NCBI GenBank assembly: GCA_026545225.1
Contig: CM048849.1
Location: forward strand, 26,608,836 to 26,672,835
Length of the DNA: 64,000 bases
Direction: 5' to 3'
Origin: Cornus controversa
Lineage: Eukaryota; Streptophyta; Magnoliopsida; Cornales; Cornaceae
The position numbers were made by a program, and so were the translations under genes. This document shows, one piece after another, positions 10,962 to 24,100 of this stretch (the first letter of the stretch is position 1; every line of letters begins with the position of its first letter). The notes beneath the pieces were generated by a model. That model had not been told where the DNA came from, did no database searches, and saw nothing but the letters and a program-made list of their open reading frames with translations.

Positions 10962-13184
10962 TTGATTGTTTCACATGTAATGTGCTATATTTAATGGGAT
11001 CAACATCCTCTCCATTCGTGTAGTTATCGGTCTCTCCATTTGACCTTTGCTTAGGTGGGATTAATTCACGCCGCCCACTAATATAAATCAATTATTGAGT
11101 ATAAAAAAAAACTATTTTAATCCCAAACGAAAACGTTGGCACTTCCGTTAAATTTTCCTTATGATCCAAATAATTTAATAATAAAAATAAAAATGTTTTC
11201 TTTTTCAAGTACACGTTAATAAAAAAGAAGGGAGCAAATTTTTTAAATCCCCAAATCCCCTTATCCCACCAATGCAAAAACTTAAGATTCAAACAAATGG
11301 GATTAAGCTCAGTTTTTTCAAAAATCTCTCCTTTACCGACCACTATTCAGATCACAATGGAGCCATGATTTAGGGTTTTGTATCATATAAAAGTAGTTAC
11401 AAAAAAATCTGATTTAGGCTTAGGACTAGTCAAGTTCTCTCCTCTATAGACAGTTTAGATCACAATGGATCCATGCTTTATGGTATTGTATCACAAAAGA
11501 ATAGCCACAAAAAAATAATTTAATTTAAAATTGGGATTATTCAAGCTCTGTTGAGACATTCTAAGAAAGGTGAATACATTATAAATGTTTATTGTTGATC
11601 TGATATTCACTATTGGTACACCATATTAATTATTTTATGATGTGATTTAAAACATTAAATTTATTAGAGGTTTGAGAATTTGTTTTGCTGTGATATTTTA
11701 ACATAAAAATCTCTCAAATTTGGATATGTAGAACAACATGTTGTGTGCTGCACTATCGTATTCATTTTAAACTCAGAATGCAACACGCTACATCTAGGAA
11801 GCAAAATCAATGCAATTACTTATGAAACACATTTATTTGAGATGAAAAACTTGTGTGACATATACATCAATATGGAATATTGTAATATCATTAAATCGAG
11901 GATGTAATACATTTAAATTATTATTCATCCTCAATTTAATTTCAAATGTTTGTACATTATACAAAAGTGTACAAGAGAGGATCTTGGTTCTAAAGCCATA
12001 CATATACATATAGTTCTTACAAGACAAACAAAAGAAATATATAGAAAAAGAAACTAAAAGTTATAGTTAGGAAAAGAATCTATATCTCGATTGTTGCACA
12101 AGTAATATACTATATTTAATGGGATCAACATCCTCTCCATTTTTCTGTAGTTGTGGTCTCTCCATTTGGCCTTCACTTGGCTGGTGTTAAGTCACATCAC
12201 CCACTACTATAAAACCAATTGTTGCATATAAAAAAAAAACTAGTTTAGTCCCAAACTTAACTTTTCCTTCTGATCCAAATAGTGTAATAATGAAAATTAA
12301 ATATTTTATTTTTCAGATGCGTACAAATCGAAAGGAAGGGAGTGAATTTTATATATGTCAATTCCATGTATCCCACCAATCCAAAAACTTAAGATTCAAA
12401 AAAATGGTATTAAGCTCTGTTTTGTCAAAAAAAAAAAAAAAAAAAACTCTTTTACGAACCTCTGTTCATATCACAATGGAGCCATGATTTAGGATTTTGT
12501 ATATGATTTAGGGCTGGGTTTACTCAAGCTCTCTCCTCTACAATCCTTTGTTCAGATCAGAATGGAGCCATGATTTAGGATTTTGTATCACAAAGGAACA
12601 GTCACAAAAAATTTGATTTAGGCTTGGGATTATTCAAGCTCTTTTAGACATTCTTGGAAAGGTGAATACATTGCAAATGTTATATTGTTACTCCGATATT
12701 TATTATTGGTACACCATATTAAATATTTTATGATGTGGTTTATGAATATTAAATGTATCAGAGGTTTTAGGATCTGTATTGTAGAGATATTTTACATAAA
12801 CATCTCTCAAATCAAGATATGCAAACCAACATGTTCATTATTCAGGATTTCCTCCAATTTTTTGCACTATCGTGTCCATTTTAAACTGAGAATTCAACAC
12901 GCTACATTGAGGATTTTAAATCGATGCAATTACTTATGCAACACATTTATTTGAGATGCAAAACTTATGTGACATATACATTAAGATGGAATACTGTAAT
13001 ATCACTAAATCGATAATGTAATACATTTAAATTATTGTTCATCCTCAACTTAATTGCGAAGGCTTGTACAATAAACAAAAGTGTACAAAAGAGGATCTAG
13101 GTTCTAAAGTCATACATATAGTTCTTACAAGACAAGCAAAGGAAATATATGATAAAAAATATTACTAAAATTTATCGTTAGTTT

Positions 13185-14107
13185 TGAACCAAGTTTTCAC
13201 CAAGGTAATCTCAGTTATTTTAATGATAACAAAACATTGCAAGTGTTATGATTTAATGTCTACTTGATTTTAGGCATACACAGGTTGTTCTCAAACAATA
13301 CTCAAAGTAAGACAACTAGATCAATATCACTAAACAAAGATATCTCAAAGCTCACAATGATAATGCTCATATATGTCCAAATACTTATCAATGACATTGC
13401 AAAAGGATGAATGCAATAGAATTAAAACAAAAAACCACCCATTGTGTATTAAGACATTGATGTACTCACATGAAAAGATCTAGGAGTCATTGCACTTCAT
13501 GTATATCATTTATAATGGTACTTAGAAATATAGAATTAGGCAATGATTAATTGATTCATTTGAGGCCTAAGCTAACATAGAGTTCTTTAAGACTCTAGGA
13601 CTCAATAGACTTCATGGACATCCTTTATATGATCCCTAGACTCTTAGAAATAGAATTTGGACTTAATTAGAACCATGTTAAAGTCTTAGTTGCTAGTGGA
13701 CTTGTCAAATGAACTTAATTTTCACAAGTATGCTAATCAGCTCACTTAAAACTCAAGCCAACAACACACTAAAATATTCATAACTTTTTGTGTGGTTGGA
13801 GTTTTAAATTGAGTCAAAGTTCATTGGAAATATAACTTCAAGAGCTTCAATTTAGAGTAAAATTTGACCTAATTTGGATTTAAAATGATCAAGTTATGAT
13901 CCTTTAAATTCAAAGTTTTATAGTAGCGAATTAAGTGAAAAACAAGACCTGATCTCACTAAAAAAAGCATAATTCTCAGCCTATTTGGAGTTTTTGAGTG
14001 AGAAAAATTCATTGGAAATTAGACTTCGAGTGCTTCAATTTGGACTCAAATTTGACGTAATTTGGATTTGAAATGATCAAGTTATAGACATTCAAAATTG
14101 AACCAAT
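13185..14107. repeat. Unclassified sequence with a diverged duplication
   Basis: No gene is seen. Two diverged direct copies of a ~150 base block occur, about 13775-13930 and 13965-14100. They share 'ttcattggaaat', 'agacttc.ag.gcttcaatt' and 'aatgatcaagttat'. The text just after 13190 ('ttttaatgataacaaaacat') has the flavour of plant LTR-retrotransposon untranslated DNA, but I see no termini and do not classify it. Confidence 0.4.
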
Positions 14108-14480
14108 GCTTGAAGACCTTGGATTGGGTTGTGCTATCTCATCTAAAAATCAATTGGTGTCTAGTAAAGAAAGCACAATTCTTTTATGGTATTCAACACC
14201 CAAGAGCCCACACCAGGCTCATGCTGGCCCACCCATGCAATGAGCGACATTGTTGTACCCCAACAATACCTCACCCACGCAATGGAATTCCTTGGGCTCG
14301 AACCCATGACCTTCAACTCTGACACAAATTGAAAACCTTGGATCGGACCGTGACATCTCATCTGAAAACCAACTGGTGTCCAATGGGGGAAACACAAGCC
14401 TTTTATGTTATTCGACATCCAATGGCCTACACTAGGCTCACACTAGCCCACCCATGCAATGAGCGACATTGCTATACTTA
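14108..14480. repeat. Direct tandem duplication (~220 bp period)
   Basis: The block 'aagaccttggattgggttgt', 'tctcatct.aaaa.caa.tggtgtc', then 'cccacccatgcaatgagcga' is present at about 14108-14250 and again at about 14327-14473, with about 85% identity by eye. Between them, read on the - strand, is 'gggttcgagccc', a good match to a pol III B box, but I found no A box at the usual spacing. The ORFs here are incidental. Confidence 0.6.
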
Positions 14481-15465
14481 AGGCTATAATTGAGTCGAGT
14501 CATGCTGAGTTTCAGAGTGTTCAAGCTCGGCTCGTCAACTCCAGGAAGGTGATCGAGCTTTATTCAAGCTTGATCGAGCTTTGTCTACTCTTTATTGAGC
14601 TCGACTTGATTGTGTTCAAGCAAACTCGAGCTGAGCTTAGGCATCGTTTATGCATATAAAGAAATGATTCTATATATGTTATGTGTGTATGAATTTTTAT
14701 ATTACTATATATGTGTGTACATACTTGTGGAAGAAATCATTAGAAAATTTGACTTGATCCTCAGCTTTTGAATCTATAATTTCATGCAAAGCAAATGCGT
14801 CTTTCCTATCAAGAAGTTACTATCACAAATGATGTTGGGGTCGCCGATGGGTGGTTTTAGCTTTCAAGACCTTTGTGATTGACATCACTGCTATCGACAT
14901 ATCCTTCAATTGTTGTTGCAGTTAGGGTTTCATAGGTTAGGGAAAGAGTCTTGCTATTGATGTTGTAACTAGGTTTTCATAAGTTGGGGAAAGAGACGTG
15001 ACTAAAGTTTCAGGAAAAAAGACGTATATGATATTTATGTTGTGTTTATATCAGATGGACTTGGAGGTATGAATGGGCTTAAACTAAAGAGAATAAAATA
15101 ACATAGCTTGGGTTGGCTTGGGCTGTTAGTTGGATTTCAAAAGAAAGAGAATAAAATAACATAGCTTGGATTAGGTTGGGTTATTGATTGGACTTGGGCT
15201 TAATAAGTTAAAATGAAACTAAATTATTAAACTTAATTTAATAGTTGAGTTTGGACTTATATTTAGACATATATACTTTCAGTGTATGTTATCATCCAAT
15301 GATTTATGGGTACTTGATAATGATTTAGAAGATTTTTCATATTACTACAATTTAGTCGTGTAAAGTTACCAGAGGTTAGGGACATAACTTGCTTTATTGT
15401 ACAGGATGTTCTCAACCCTGTGTTATTTTAATGTTTCTTAGATGCACATCTCTGATTATAGGGTT
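14481..15465. other. Gene-free stretch with repeat fragments
   Basis: At 14490-14650 the sequence is rich in 'gagctcga'-type words (gatcgagctttattcaagct), a pattern common in decayed plant transposons. At about 15092-15195 a ~75 bp direct repeat occurs (aagagaataaaataacatag, then 'cttgg.tt.g.ttggg'). I see no gene and no clear element boundaries. Confidence 0.4.
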
Positions 15466-16612
15466 ATGAATGTCATGCCCCAATTTTTGCTACCCGAAAA
15501 TGGAGGTGATTAAATCACGTGTCATCACTTCACATCAACTATCCCACACTGATATCATGCTCTGATACTAATCTATCACGCCTTGATTTTTGTCACCCGA
15601 AAACTGAAGGTGAACCCATCCATTAAGCCCAAATGGACCCTCTTTACTCTCAAATACTGCGGAAGTTTAACTCTATTCTTGCACATAGATGTGCAAAACT
15701 CCACCTTAACCAACTTTAATGGACCCTACATCAAGCCACATCTCCATAGTGAAAATTTTCATTTATTCACATTTAGGAATCACTCAGTTTTAGAACCCAA
15801 CTCCTAGTGCGATTGGAATTTTGCACTGAGACCAACACCATTGGATAGAGGATTTAGAAATACTCGATTTAAAAAAAAAACCACGCTTAATTTCGATCTA
15901 AAATGAAGAAGTTACACCCGATTGAATTTTGGGGGAACCCAATAGGTTCCTAGGATACCTGTTGTTCCTTCAGGCTAAAACCCTCCTTCCGCCTACTGAA
16001 ACCTGGTACCCATTTGCAAACATTTGAGATCTTGCACTTTCGATCAGCTGCTACAGAGCCTAGGCGACCGAAAGTGCCCAGAAGCTCAAAACTTGTATTT
16101 CTCAAGCCCAAATGTATTCGACCACTATACCAATCCATAATCAAACTTAAAAACATGATTAAAACCTATTCAAAATGGCAAAAATCTGTATATCCCTCTT
16201 ATGAATCCAAAGTAGACACTTTTGGATATATGTCTCCCCCAATGGCTATTCCAATGCTTTTCATTTACATTCTAAAACAGCCACACATAATTCAATATAC
16301 GAGAGGAACACTAATGAAAATTTAATTCATTATGCTCATTGTCTAGTATTCAACATATTCGCAACATACATATGAAGTACGAATCATAAAGCATAAATGC
16401 AACATGTTCTCAAATCATAATGGTCTTTACATGTTCATCACATGCATATAGTACACAATCTGGACATGTATTCAAATAAAGCAATAAATAGTCTTTGAAA
16501 GAATTTATTTCGCTCCACACCAACTGTCTATTGGGGAGACTCCACTAACTCGTTTCCATTTCTTGAAAAGAGTTAATCTTCATGGGATGAGCAACCACAC
16601 ACTCAGTAGGAA

Positions 16613-19225
16613 TGTAATACTTCGTAATTTTGACGTCATTTGTTTTAATTTAATTGCTTTATATATTTGTTAGTATTTTATTTGAAATGCTTTGTTGATT
16701 GTGTATTGATTGACTTAAATTTTCTTGAGTGTTTTAAATGTTAGGGAGTTTATTTTTATTTAATTCTGGTTACGTTGGGTATTTGGATTTTCTTTTATTT
16801 TAATTTTGGATTGGGTTAGGGTGAATTTGGGTTGAGTTGGGCTGGAATGGCTGGGCTATGGGTATACTTATTTTGATGGGCTAGGGTTTATGTTTATAAT
16901 ATTTTTATTTTTATTATTTTTTTTGGAGTTTATTTAGTTTTCTAGAAAAAAATAAAATAAAAGAAAAGAAAAGAGGGGATTAGGGTTTCTGCCGTTAGTT
17001 TTAGGCACAGAAACCCAGAGTGTAGACGAAAGAGAAGAGGAAGAGAAAGAGTGATCGAGTGAACGAGTTTCAAACCATTGAAGAGGCAAGTTCGACTCTT
17101 CTCTTCCTCTTTGAATCTGTATACATAGACTAAATCCTGCAATGTGTAAATTATTTGTTGCATTATTTTTTTCTTAATCTTTCATTTTGGTATAAATTGA
17201 TTTTATAAATCTGATTTTTCTCTGTGGATCATGATGTCTGTGCAATTGAATTGGCAATTGAGGATTTGTGTTGAATATTTATTTACACACATATAGATAC
17301 ACGCATACATGTATATGATAAATATGTTGATATGTTAAGTTTAAATTCATGGCTGTTTAATATAGCAATTTGTGGTTTGTTGAGTTGTTCTTGCTAGGAT
17401 AACTTATCGTTGAACATTCGGGAATGGATCATGGAGGGATTTAATTTTAATTTTAAAAATTTGTTGAAGAACCTTAGAAATTATGATTTGCGGGTTTTCG
17501 TTTCACGGCATTTTTGATGGGGCTTTTGGTACCCATAGAAAGCTTATGACGAGAGGAGAAGATTGATCTAAATTTGGGTCGAACGGAGGCTGAGAAGTGG
17601 CCGAAAAGAGGCTGTCTGCACGTGTGAACAGTGCGGACAGGCTGGGGGAGGAAGAAGGCTGGGTAGCCTTCCCCCACGTGCCCAGCCGGTGCGTGCCGAC
17701 GCATGGCATCTGGGAATGTGCATATGGCCCCCACTCGTTGGGGCCTACCTCTGGGCCCAGTTTGGGCCCATTCCGAATTAGTTTACTATTTTTTTATTTT
17801 TTGAAAACTTTGGAAAATCTTGAAATTTCAAAAAATTATTTTTTAAAAATATTTAAATATTCCAAAAAATTCCCAAATTTTTATTTCAACTTGCTGGGGG
17901 TTAAACAAACTTGGGTTTTAAATTTCGTGTAGAAATGAGCTTCTCTCATGGTTAAATTGATTTTAAAGTTTGTTTAAAAATTGGGTTTTTAATTTTCCTT
18001 TGTGGTTAAATTAGTATAAAAAGTGTGCCTCAAAACTAAATTCTTATATTCTTTAATTTTCATAAATCTTTAAAAATTCCCGAATAATTCCTGAATAATT
18101 AAATAGGGTTCCTAGGAACAGAATAGGCCTGAAAAACTAGATTAGAGCTAGGTTTAGACTTCCACGAAGATCTAAGTAAATTGGAGGTTTGATTGTGTGC
18201 TTGCTCATATAAGTGGGGGTTGCATTATTTTACTCCTTAACTATTTTCTCTTTGAAATTATAAATGTCCATGATATACTTAGTTTTAATTTATTTGTGAA
18301 CGAGTTATCTTATTGTGATGATTGAATATCCGATAATTTAAATTTTTTACGTTTGTGTAATTTAAATCGTTATGCACCTTATTTTATTTCATGTAGTAAG
18401 TTGGTTTGGGAGGCATGTAAGGATTGTCAGGGGCATGTTAGGATTGCCAATACCTATTAAGGTATTTAAAGTTAAAGGAGGCATGTAAGGATTGCTATGG
18501 GCATGTCAGGATTGCCAATTCCTATTAAGGTATCCAAGGATAAAAATGGTGGCATGTCAGAATTGCTTAAATTAAATAAAATGTATGCTTATGTTTCGTT
18601 GTTTTGAAATTAAAGAATGTGTTCATTATTATATGCTAAGAGTTTGTTGGGTGATTGTAAAAGATAATATGTATTTTGAAAACATGAACTAGATAAGGAG
18701 TGACCTATATGTTTACACCTTTAATTTCTCTTATGTCCCTCATACTGAGGGTATGTATACCGGTTCTTTGATTGAGATGTAGTAGATAGGACTTGCTCGT
18801 GAATTTCACCCAATTTGTTGATATTTCAGGTCCCAGGCCAGTTCCATCGCGAGGATAGAGTCTTAGGATTTAGTTGTGGCAGACATCCCCTTTCATCAGT
18901 TACAGAGTAGGAATTTATTCTCTTCTTTAAGATTCAAACTATGAAATTTTTTTAGACTTTGGTGGTTGGTTTTAATTTAGAGTTAAAAAAACTCTTGTTC
19001 TTTTTGATTAAAGGGTCCTTGGGTTACGGGGCTTCCAAATTATATTACCAGACACGTACTTATTTATTTAACGTTTACTTATAATTCAGATGGACTTTCT
19101 ATTCCACTTTAAAATTTTTATTCTGTCTTTTGTATTCTATGGTTGTTGCTAACAGTTGTAAATAACTCTTAGATTTTGTGTATGAGACTGACCACTCACG
19201 CGCAAAATTTTGTGGCGGTATTTCA
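16613..19225. mobile_element. 2.6 kb solo LTR nested in the left LTR
   Basis: The insert begins TGTAATACTTCG and ends GGCGGTATTTCA, flanked by the 5 bp TSD AGGAA (16608-16612 and 19226-19230). The partner LTR at 38215-38250 runs straight through this site, which confirms the insertion. Its length and lack of internal coding suggest a solo LTR of a long-LTR gypsy family, though no family-specific motif is seen. It contains a ~70 bp tandem motif at 18411-18560 (ggcatgtaaggattg, then ctattaaggta). ORFs at 17474-17932 are incidental. Confidence 0.75.
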
Positions 19226-20564
19226 AGGAATGTCTAAAGCATAATTCTACAAGTTCTGTGAATACCATATAAACATATATTTGCATTTAGATATGTTAAA
19301 CAAATATTCAAATATCACATCCATATCACAAGCAACATGATATGCATAACTCCCTCATCCTCTCCACACATCCATTGGTCTCCAATACCCTTGGACAACT
19401 AATCCCACCTATTCAAGGCTCCTCATCATAGGACTCACCTTTATAGGGAGTATCATCTTCATTTTTAACGGAACTCTATAACAAGTCCACTCCACGAGGG
19501 TTTTCCCTTTACCGGATCACTTCATCACTCATCAAGAGGACATTACCGTCCAATTGAGCTCACCACCCTCACCATGCCAATGAAGATGCACCCATATGTT
19601 CAAATTAATGTGCATTTACAATTAATGATCAAAATAGCATTCAATTGTCCTACTTGCACAAATTCTCATTTCAAACGTCACATCCATTCATATTGAACAT
19701 GATTCACATCTTCCACATTTAATAAAATTCACACTTTTCATGATTCACATAATTCATATATTGACAATTAAATCATGCATTACACTTAAACATATTCCTA
19801 AAGCAATTCATCAAGCACATAAGTATCACCTTCACATATATATATGAATTTGCACAATTCTTTCACAATTCAATCCCAACATGCTTTATAATAAACTATT
19901 GCAATTATATACATGTAATTATCAAGTCTAGCATAATGAATTCATAAATTAGCATGCTTTACTATTAAAAAATATTTAATTATCCCACATAACCATTTGG
20001 TTGCCTTAACAACCAATATACTTACAAAAACTCTGTATTCTATGGGTTAGACATCCCTACCTCAATTTGGAAGAACATGCAAATAAATTTCTCCCAATTA
20101 TTTCAAAAACTCAACTTTCTCCAAAATTGATTCCGGACCAATCAAATTTGAGCCCTCGATGCGTAGACCGTTCATCTCTACTTCGGCAAACTTCAATTAT
20201 AGACTTAAGCCCCTCAAAATTAATGGAGAAAGGAAGAATAAGATGCTGCTATATATATATATATATATATGCTCCTCATGGCTGATTTCAAATGAGAATA
20301 AGGGCTGGGCATTCTCTCTTACTATTTATAGAAAATGACCTACACTTACAAGTATGCCACTACCTTTTTACTAAACCTTCCTGGACTCAATTTTTTATTT
20401 TCATAACTCCGATTGACACAAAATCAATTCCATAGTGCATAAAATATTTTATTTAATCTACCCTCCAAATTTGGAGTCATTCTGACACTTTTGAATTTTC
20501 TGGGCCCACGGGGCCTGCGCCTAGTCAATCGGACTTGAAAAAATCAACTTTTGCCAAATGTTTC

Positions 20565-22080
20565 TGATAGGCGTTGAATGTTACGCATTCTAGCCTCTTA
20601 ACTTATGTATTTTATTCTCTTAGTGATAGATTATTTTGTGATTTTACTTTGTTTTAGTGTTTTCTGTATTTTCAGGGCCTTAATGATTATTTTAGTTAAA
20701 ACCAAGTTTTTGGGCTTTGAAAGAAGACATCCAAGATGGTGAGATGAAGCCTACATCAAGGAGATTCACTCAACCATTTATTCCAACTCAAATCAGCCCA
20801 AGAAAGAGGTCCAAGAGAATTACAGCAGCTTAAGAAGGTTTCGGGCCTGAAGCCCAAATCTGCGCATAATGCAGTCTTAATCCCGTTTTGGAAAACGGAC
20901 CATAAGTCTTATTTCTGAGCCTCAAATCGACATTATTTACGCGAAGGGTTGAACTAAATTTGATTCTGCACACTTTTGTATTTCACGAAAATTCTGTAAA
21001 ACGGACTTCTAGTGGGTCAAAAGTTGGGCCGAAGTCAGCAGGAAAAACCCACCTGATTAGTGCTGCGGGAAACCCTAATTTATTCCTAATTGGATTAGGA
21101 CTTTGGTGTATTCTCTTGGGGAATAAAGTGAAGACTTGGAGGCTGAGTTGAGGGGGATTGGAGAGAACACAGAGAGAGTCTGAGAGGGCTGAAGAGAACA
21201 GAAACATATTCGCAGAGCCATTGGAGAACGAAGTCATACGCGTAATTCAGAAAGATGATATCTTCTTCCTCAACAGTTGAAGCTTCTTCTTCTACCATGA
21301 GCGGCTAGTTCATCCACTAGGGTTTTGATGTAGCCCTAACAAAGCATCAATGGTTTGATTGTTTTAATTATTGGGGACCTTTATATACATGCATAGATTG
21401 TGTAATTGTGAGGATTCTTATTATAGAATTGAGCAATAAAAGTCTTGTAAATTCAGTTTCAATGATTTCTTATCTTATCTTAGATATTTAGTTGTTGTTA
21501 TTGAACTCAATCTCTTTTGTTTTCTGTGATCATGAGAGAGATTATTAGACAATGGTAATCACTGAATATATTGTTATGAGCTTTGATGGATTATGCCTAG
21601 AGAAGATGAACCATACTGCACCCTAGATTAGAGTAGTTAGGCAGATGGCCCATGCCAATCGAAGATAGTCCATGGCTTAGCCTTAATCATATGTTATCTT
21701 CTTGACGGATGAAGGTGAGCTTGTAGCCACCGACACCACTTATGCATGATGTAATTCCCCTATAGTTGATTCAATTAACCATTGATTGTGGAGTTAGTGG
21801 TGAAGTCAAACACCCTAGGTTTCTCTCCTATTATCTTCACTATCTTGTTTACTTTGATTTATTTTATTTTATCTTTTTAATTAGTTTAGTTTAAAAATCA
21901 GAATTCTTTTCTTATAAATTTAATTAGAGTTAATTCCGTATTCCAACTCGTCAGAACATAATCCCTGAGGTACGATACCCATTCATTTCGATAGCCCTAT
22001 TCTGCAAGGAATTCGTTCTATTGCGAAGTGTGGAAATTTTTAATTGGTATACTTTTTGAGTCACACTCACACACGAATCA
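20565..22080 (+). repeat. 5' LTR of the Athila-type element
   Basis: The LTR begins TGATAGGCGTTGAATGTTAC and ends CACACGAATCA. Both LTRs contain the same short ORFs (for example 20960-21151 and its twin at 30664-30855), which are LTR sequence rather than genes. Related but diverged LTRs, in reverse orientation, stand alone at 56898-58287 and 38601-40173. Confidence 0.9.
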
Positions 22081-22085
22081 ATTTT

Positions 22086-22103
22086 TGGCGCCGTTGCCGG
22101 GGA
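22086..22103 (+). other. Primer-binding site (tRNA-Asp type)
   Basis: TGGCGCCGTTGCCGGGGA lies six bases after the 5' LTR. It is the sequence well known from Athila/Tat elements and is complementary to the 3' end of tRNA-Asp, the primer for minus-strand DNA synthesis. Confidence 0.85.
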
Positions 22104-22225
22104 TTATCTATTTGATTGATTGGATTTTACAGAATTAGTTTTAATTGGATTTTTAGTTTAGAAAATTTTTATATTTTATTTTTAATTTTGTTTTTGTTTT
22201 CTTTTCAGGTGCTTTCGGTAAATAT

Positions 22226-24100
22226 ATGCAAGGTCGTCGTTCTGTGGTTGATCCTTTGATACCTCTTGATCCTGAGCCTGAACGTACTCTTAGACAACAG
22301 AGGAACAACCCTGTTGATACAATTGTGCAAGAGGAAGAATTAATTGAAGACATGATGGAAGAAAGGAATAACAACCTTGTTCCTAATGCTGAAAGAGAAA
22401 GAGCTAGATTGCTTAGGGACTACTATGTTCCTGAGACATATACCTCGCCAGCAGGTTTTCAACTGCCCAATGTCACAGCACAGAATTATGTGATCAAGTC
22501 CAGCATTATTCAGATGCTACCATCTTATTTTGGGCTGACTCAAGAAGACCCTTACAAGCATCTGGATGACTTCATTGAAGTGTGCTCAACTACAAAAATT
22601 CACAACTTCTCTGAAGATGCTTTCAGAATGAGACTTTTTCCATTCTCTCTGAAAGACAAAGCAAAGTATTGGTTCAACTCTCTACCGGCTGGTTCTATCA
22701 CGACTTGGACTCAGATGCAACATGAGTTTCTCAAGAAGTATTTTTCGATAGGGAAGACCAATCAGTTCAGACGTGCTATTACTGGTTTCTCCCAACATGA
22801 GGGGGAACAATTTTATGAGACATGGGAAAGATTCAAGGACCTTCTTAGGAAGTGTCCCCATCATCAAGTTCCTAAGTGGCAACTAGTGCAGAGTTTTCAT
22901 GAAGGGCTCACAGAAGCCAACAGATAGATGGTTGATGCGTCATGTGGAGGTACTTTCATGTTGAAAGTGAAGAGGAGGCATGGACCTTATTTGAAAATCT
23001 TAGTGACAACTCTCTACAACATGTGTCCTCTACTCGTTCTAGTAGACCTGCCACTACCAGGAAGACTGATGGGATTTTTGAGGTTGGTGCTTCAGAAGCT
23101 ATGCCAACTGATATTGATTTAATTGCACAGAAGGTAGCAGCAATTATGGCTGCCAATCAAACTCCTTCTGCTTCAAATTCTTCATTGCTAGGCCCTTGTG
23201 AATTTTGCTCTAGTCCTATGCATAATGTGAGCAATTGTCCTTCAATGAGGCAATTTTCTAATATTCAACATGAGCAAGTTCAAGCTACTTTCACTGGACC
23301 AATGAATCCTCCACGAGGTAATACTTACAATCCAACATGGAGGAATCATCCTGGTTTTTCTTACAGTAACCAAGGGGCAGCAATGCAACCATCATATCAA
23401 CCTAGGACTTTTGTGCCTCAACATCAATATCAAACACAAAGTCCTATAGCCCAAAGAATTTCTGCTATTGAAGACAAGCTGACTCTTACCTTGTCTAAAT
23501 TTGACAAGCTTGATTCTCTTATAGAGACAGTGCAAGCTACTGCAGCAACAGTACAATCTACAGTTCAGCTAGTGCACTCGCATTCTCAATCCATTGCCAA
23601 ACTGGAATCTCAGTTTGGACAGCTTGCTACTTCATTGAGTAGAAGAGAAGAAGGGAAGCTCCCTAGTCAACCAATTGCTAATCCAAGAGGGATGCAAGCT
23701 TCCACAAGCAATCCACACCATGAGCAAGTTCAAGCCATTACCACTTTGAGAAGTGGGAAAATAATTGACAATAAAGTGGGTGAAAAGAAAGAAGAAGAAA
23801 AAGTGATCACAAGTCCAAGTGCTGAAATTCCTTATGAGCCCAAGGCTCCTTTCCCACAACGTTTTCTTGAAGCATCCAAGTTGGGGAAGCAAGGGGACAA
23901 GCTGCATGACATGATGGAGGTGTTTCGCCAAGTGAAGATTAATTTGCCACTCCTTGATGCCATCAAGCAAATTCCTCCTTATGCAAAATTTTTGAAGGAC
24001 TTGTGCACTCAGAAAAGGCGTTCTAAAAGCCATGTGCCAAAGAAAGTAATGCTGCCACAACAAGTAAGTTCAATAATTCAGCAGTGTACTCCTCCCAAGT
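22226..24100 (+). CDS. gag: gag region of the Athila-type element (fossil)
   Basis: The capsid-like region has the plant gypsy gag pattern: FHEGL, KYWFNSLPAGSITTW, FLKKYFSIGKTNQFRRAI and FYETWERFKDLLRKCPHH. After it comes a Q/S/P-rich part with a CEFCSSPMHNVSNCPS zinc-knuckle-like motif. The function is assembly of virus-like particles in the cytoplasm. It is followed by protease and polymerase. The reading frame is interrupted and this is treated as a fossil. Confidence 0.8.

Larger units (their letters stand above)
7817..13184 (+). repeat. Tandem array of four ~1.1 kb units
   Basis: The same ordered landmarks recur from anchors 'acataaa.atctctcaaat' at 7817, 10082, 11701 and 12794. They include 'cattttaaactgagaatgcaac', 'caacacatttatttg.gatg', 'gtgtacaagagaggatctagg', 'ctatatttaatgggatcaac', 'aaaccaattgttgcatata' and two subcopies of 'aatggagccatgatttaggg'. 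Start-to-start distances are 2,265, 1,619 and 1,093 bases; once nested insertions are removed they approach ~1.1 kb. The fourth unit is partial and ends near 13184. No unit codes for a protein I recognise. The origin is probably an unclassified transposon that became tandemly duplicated. Confidence 0.82.

Noticed and set aside
11092-11343. 83-codon - strand ORF in the array
   Set aside because: It is not conserved in sister units and is rich in F and K from A/T tracts.
17474-17932. Protein-coding ORFs on both strands
   Set aside because: They overlap each other in a GC-richer part of a solo LTR, have no recognisable domain and no gene context.
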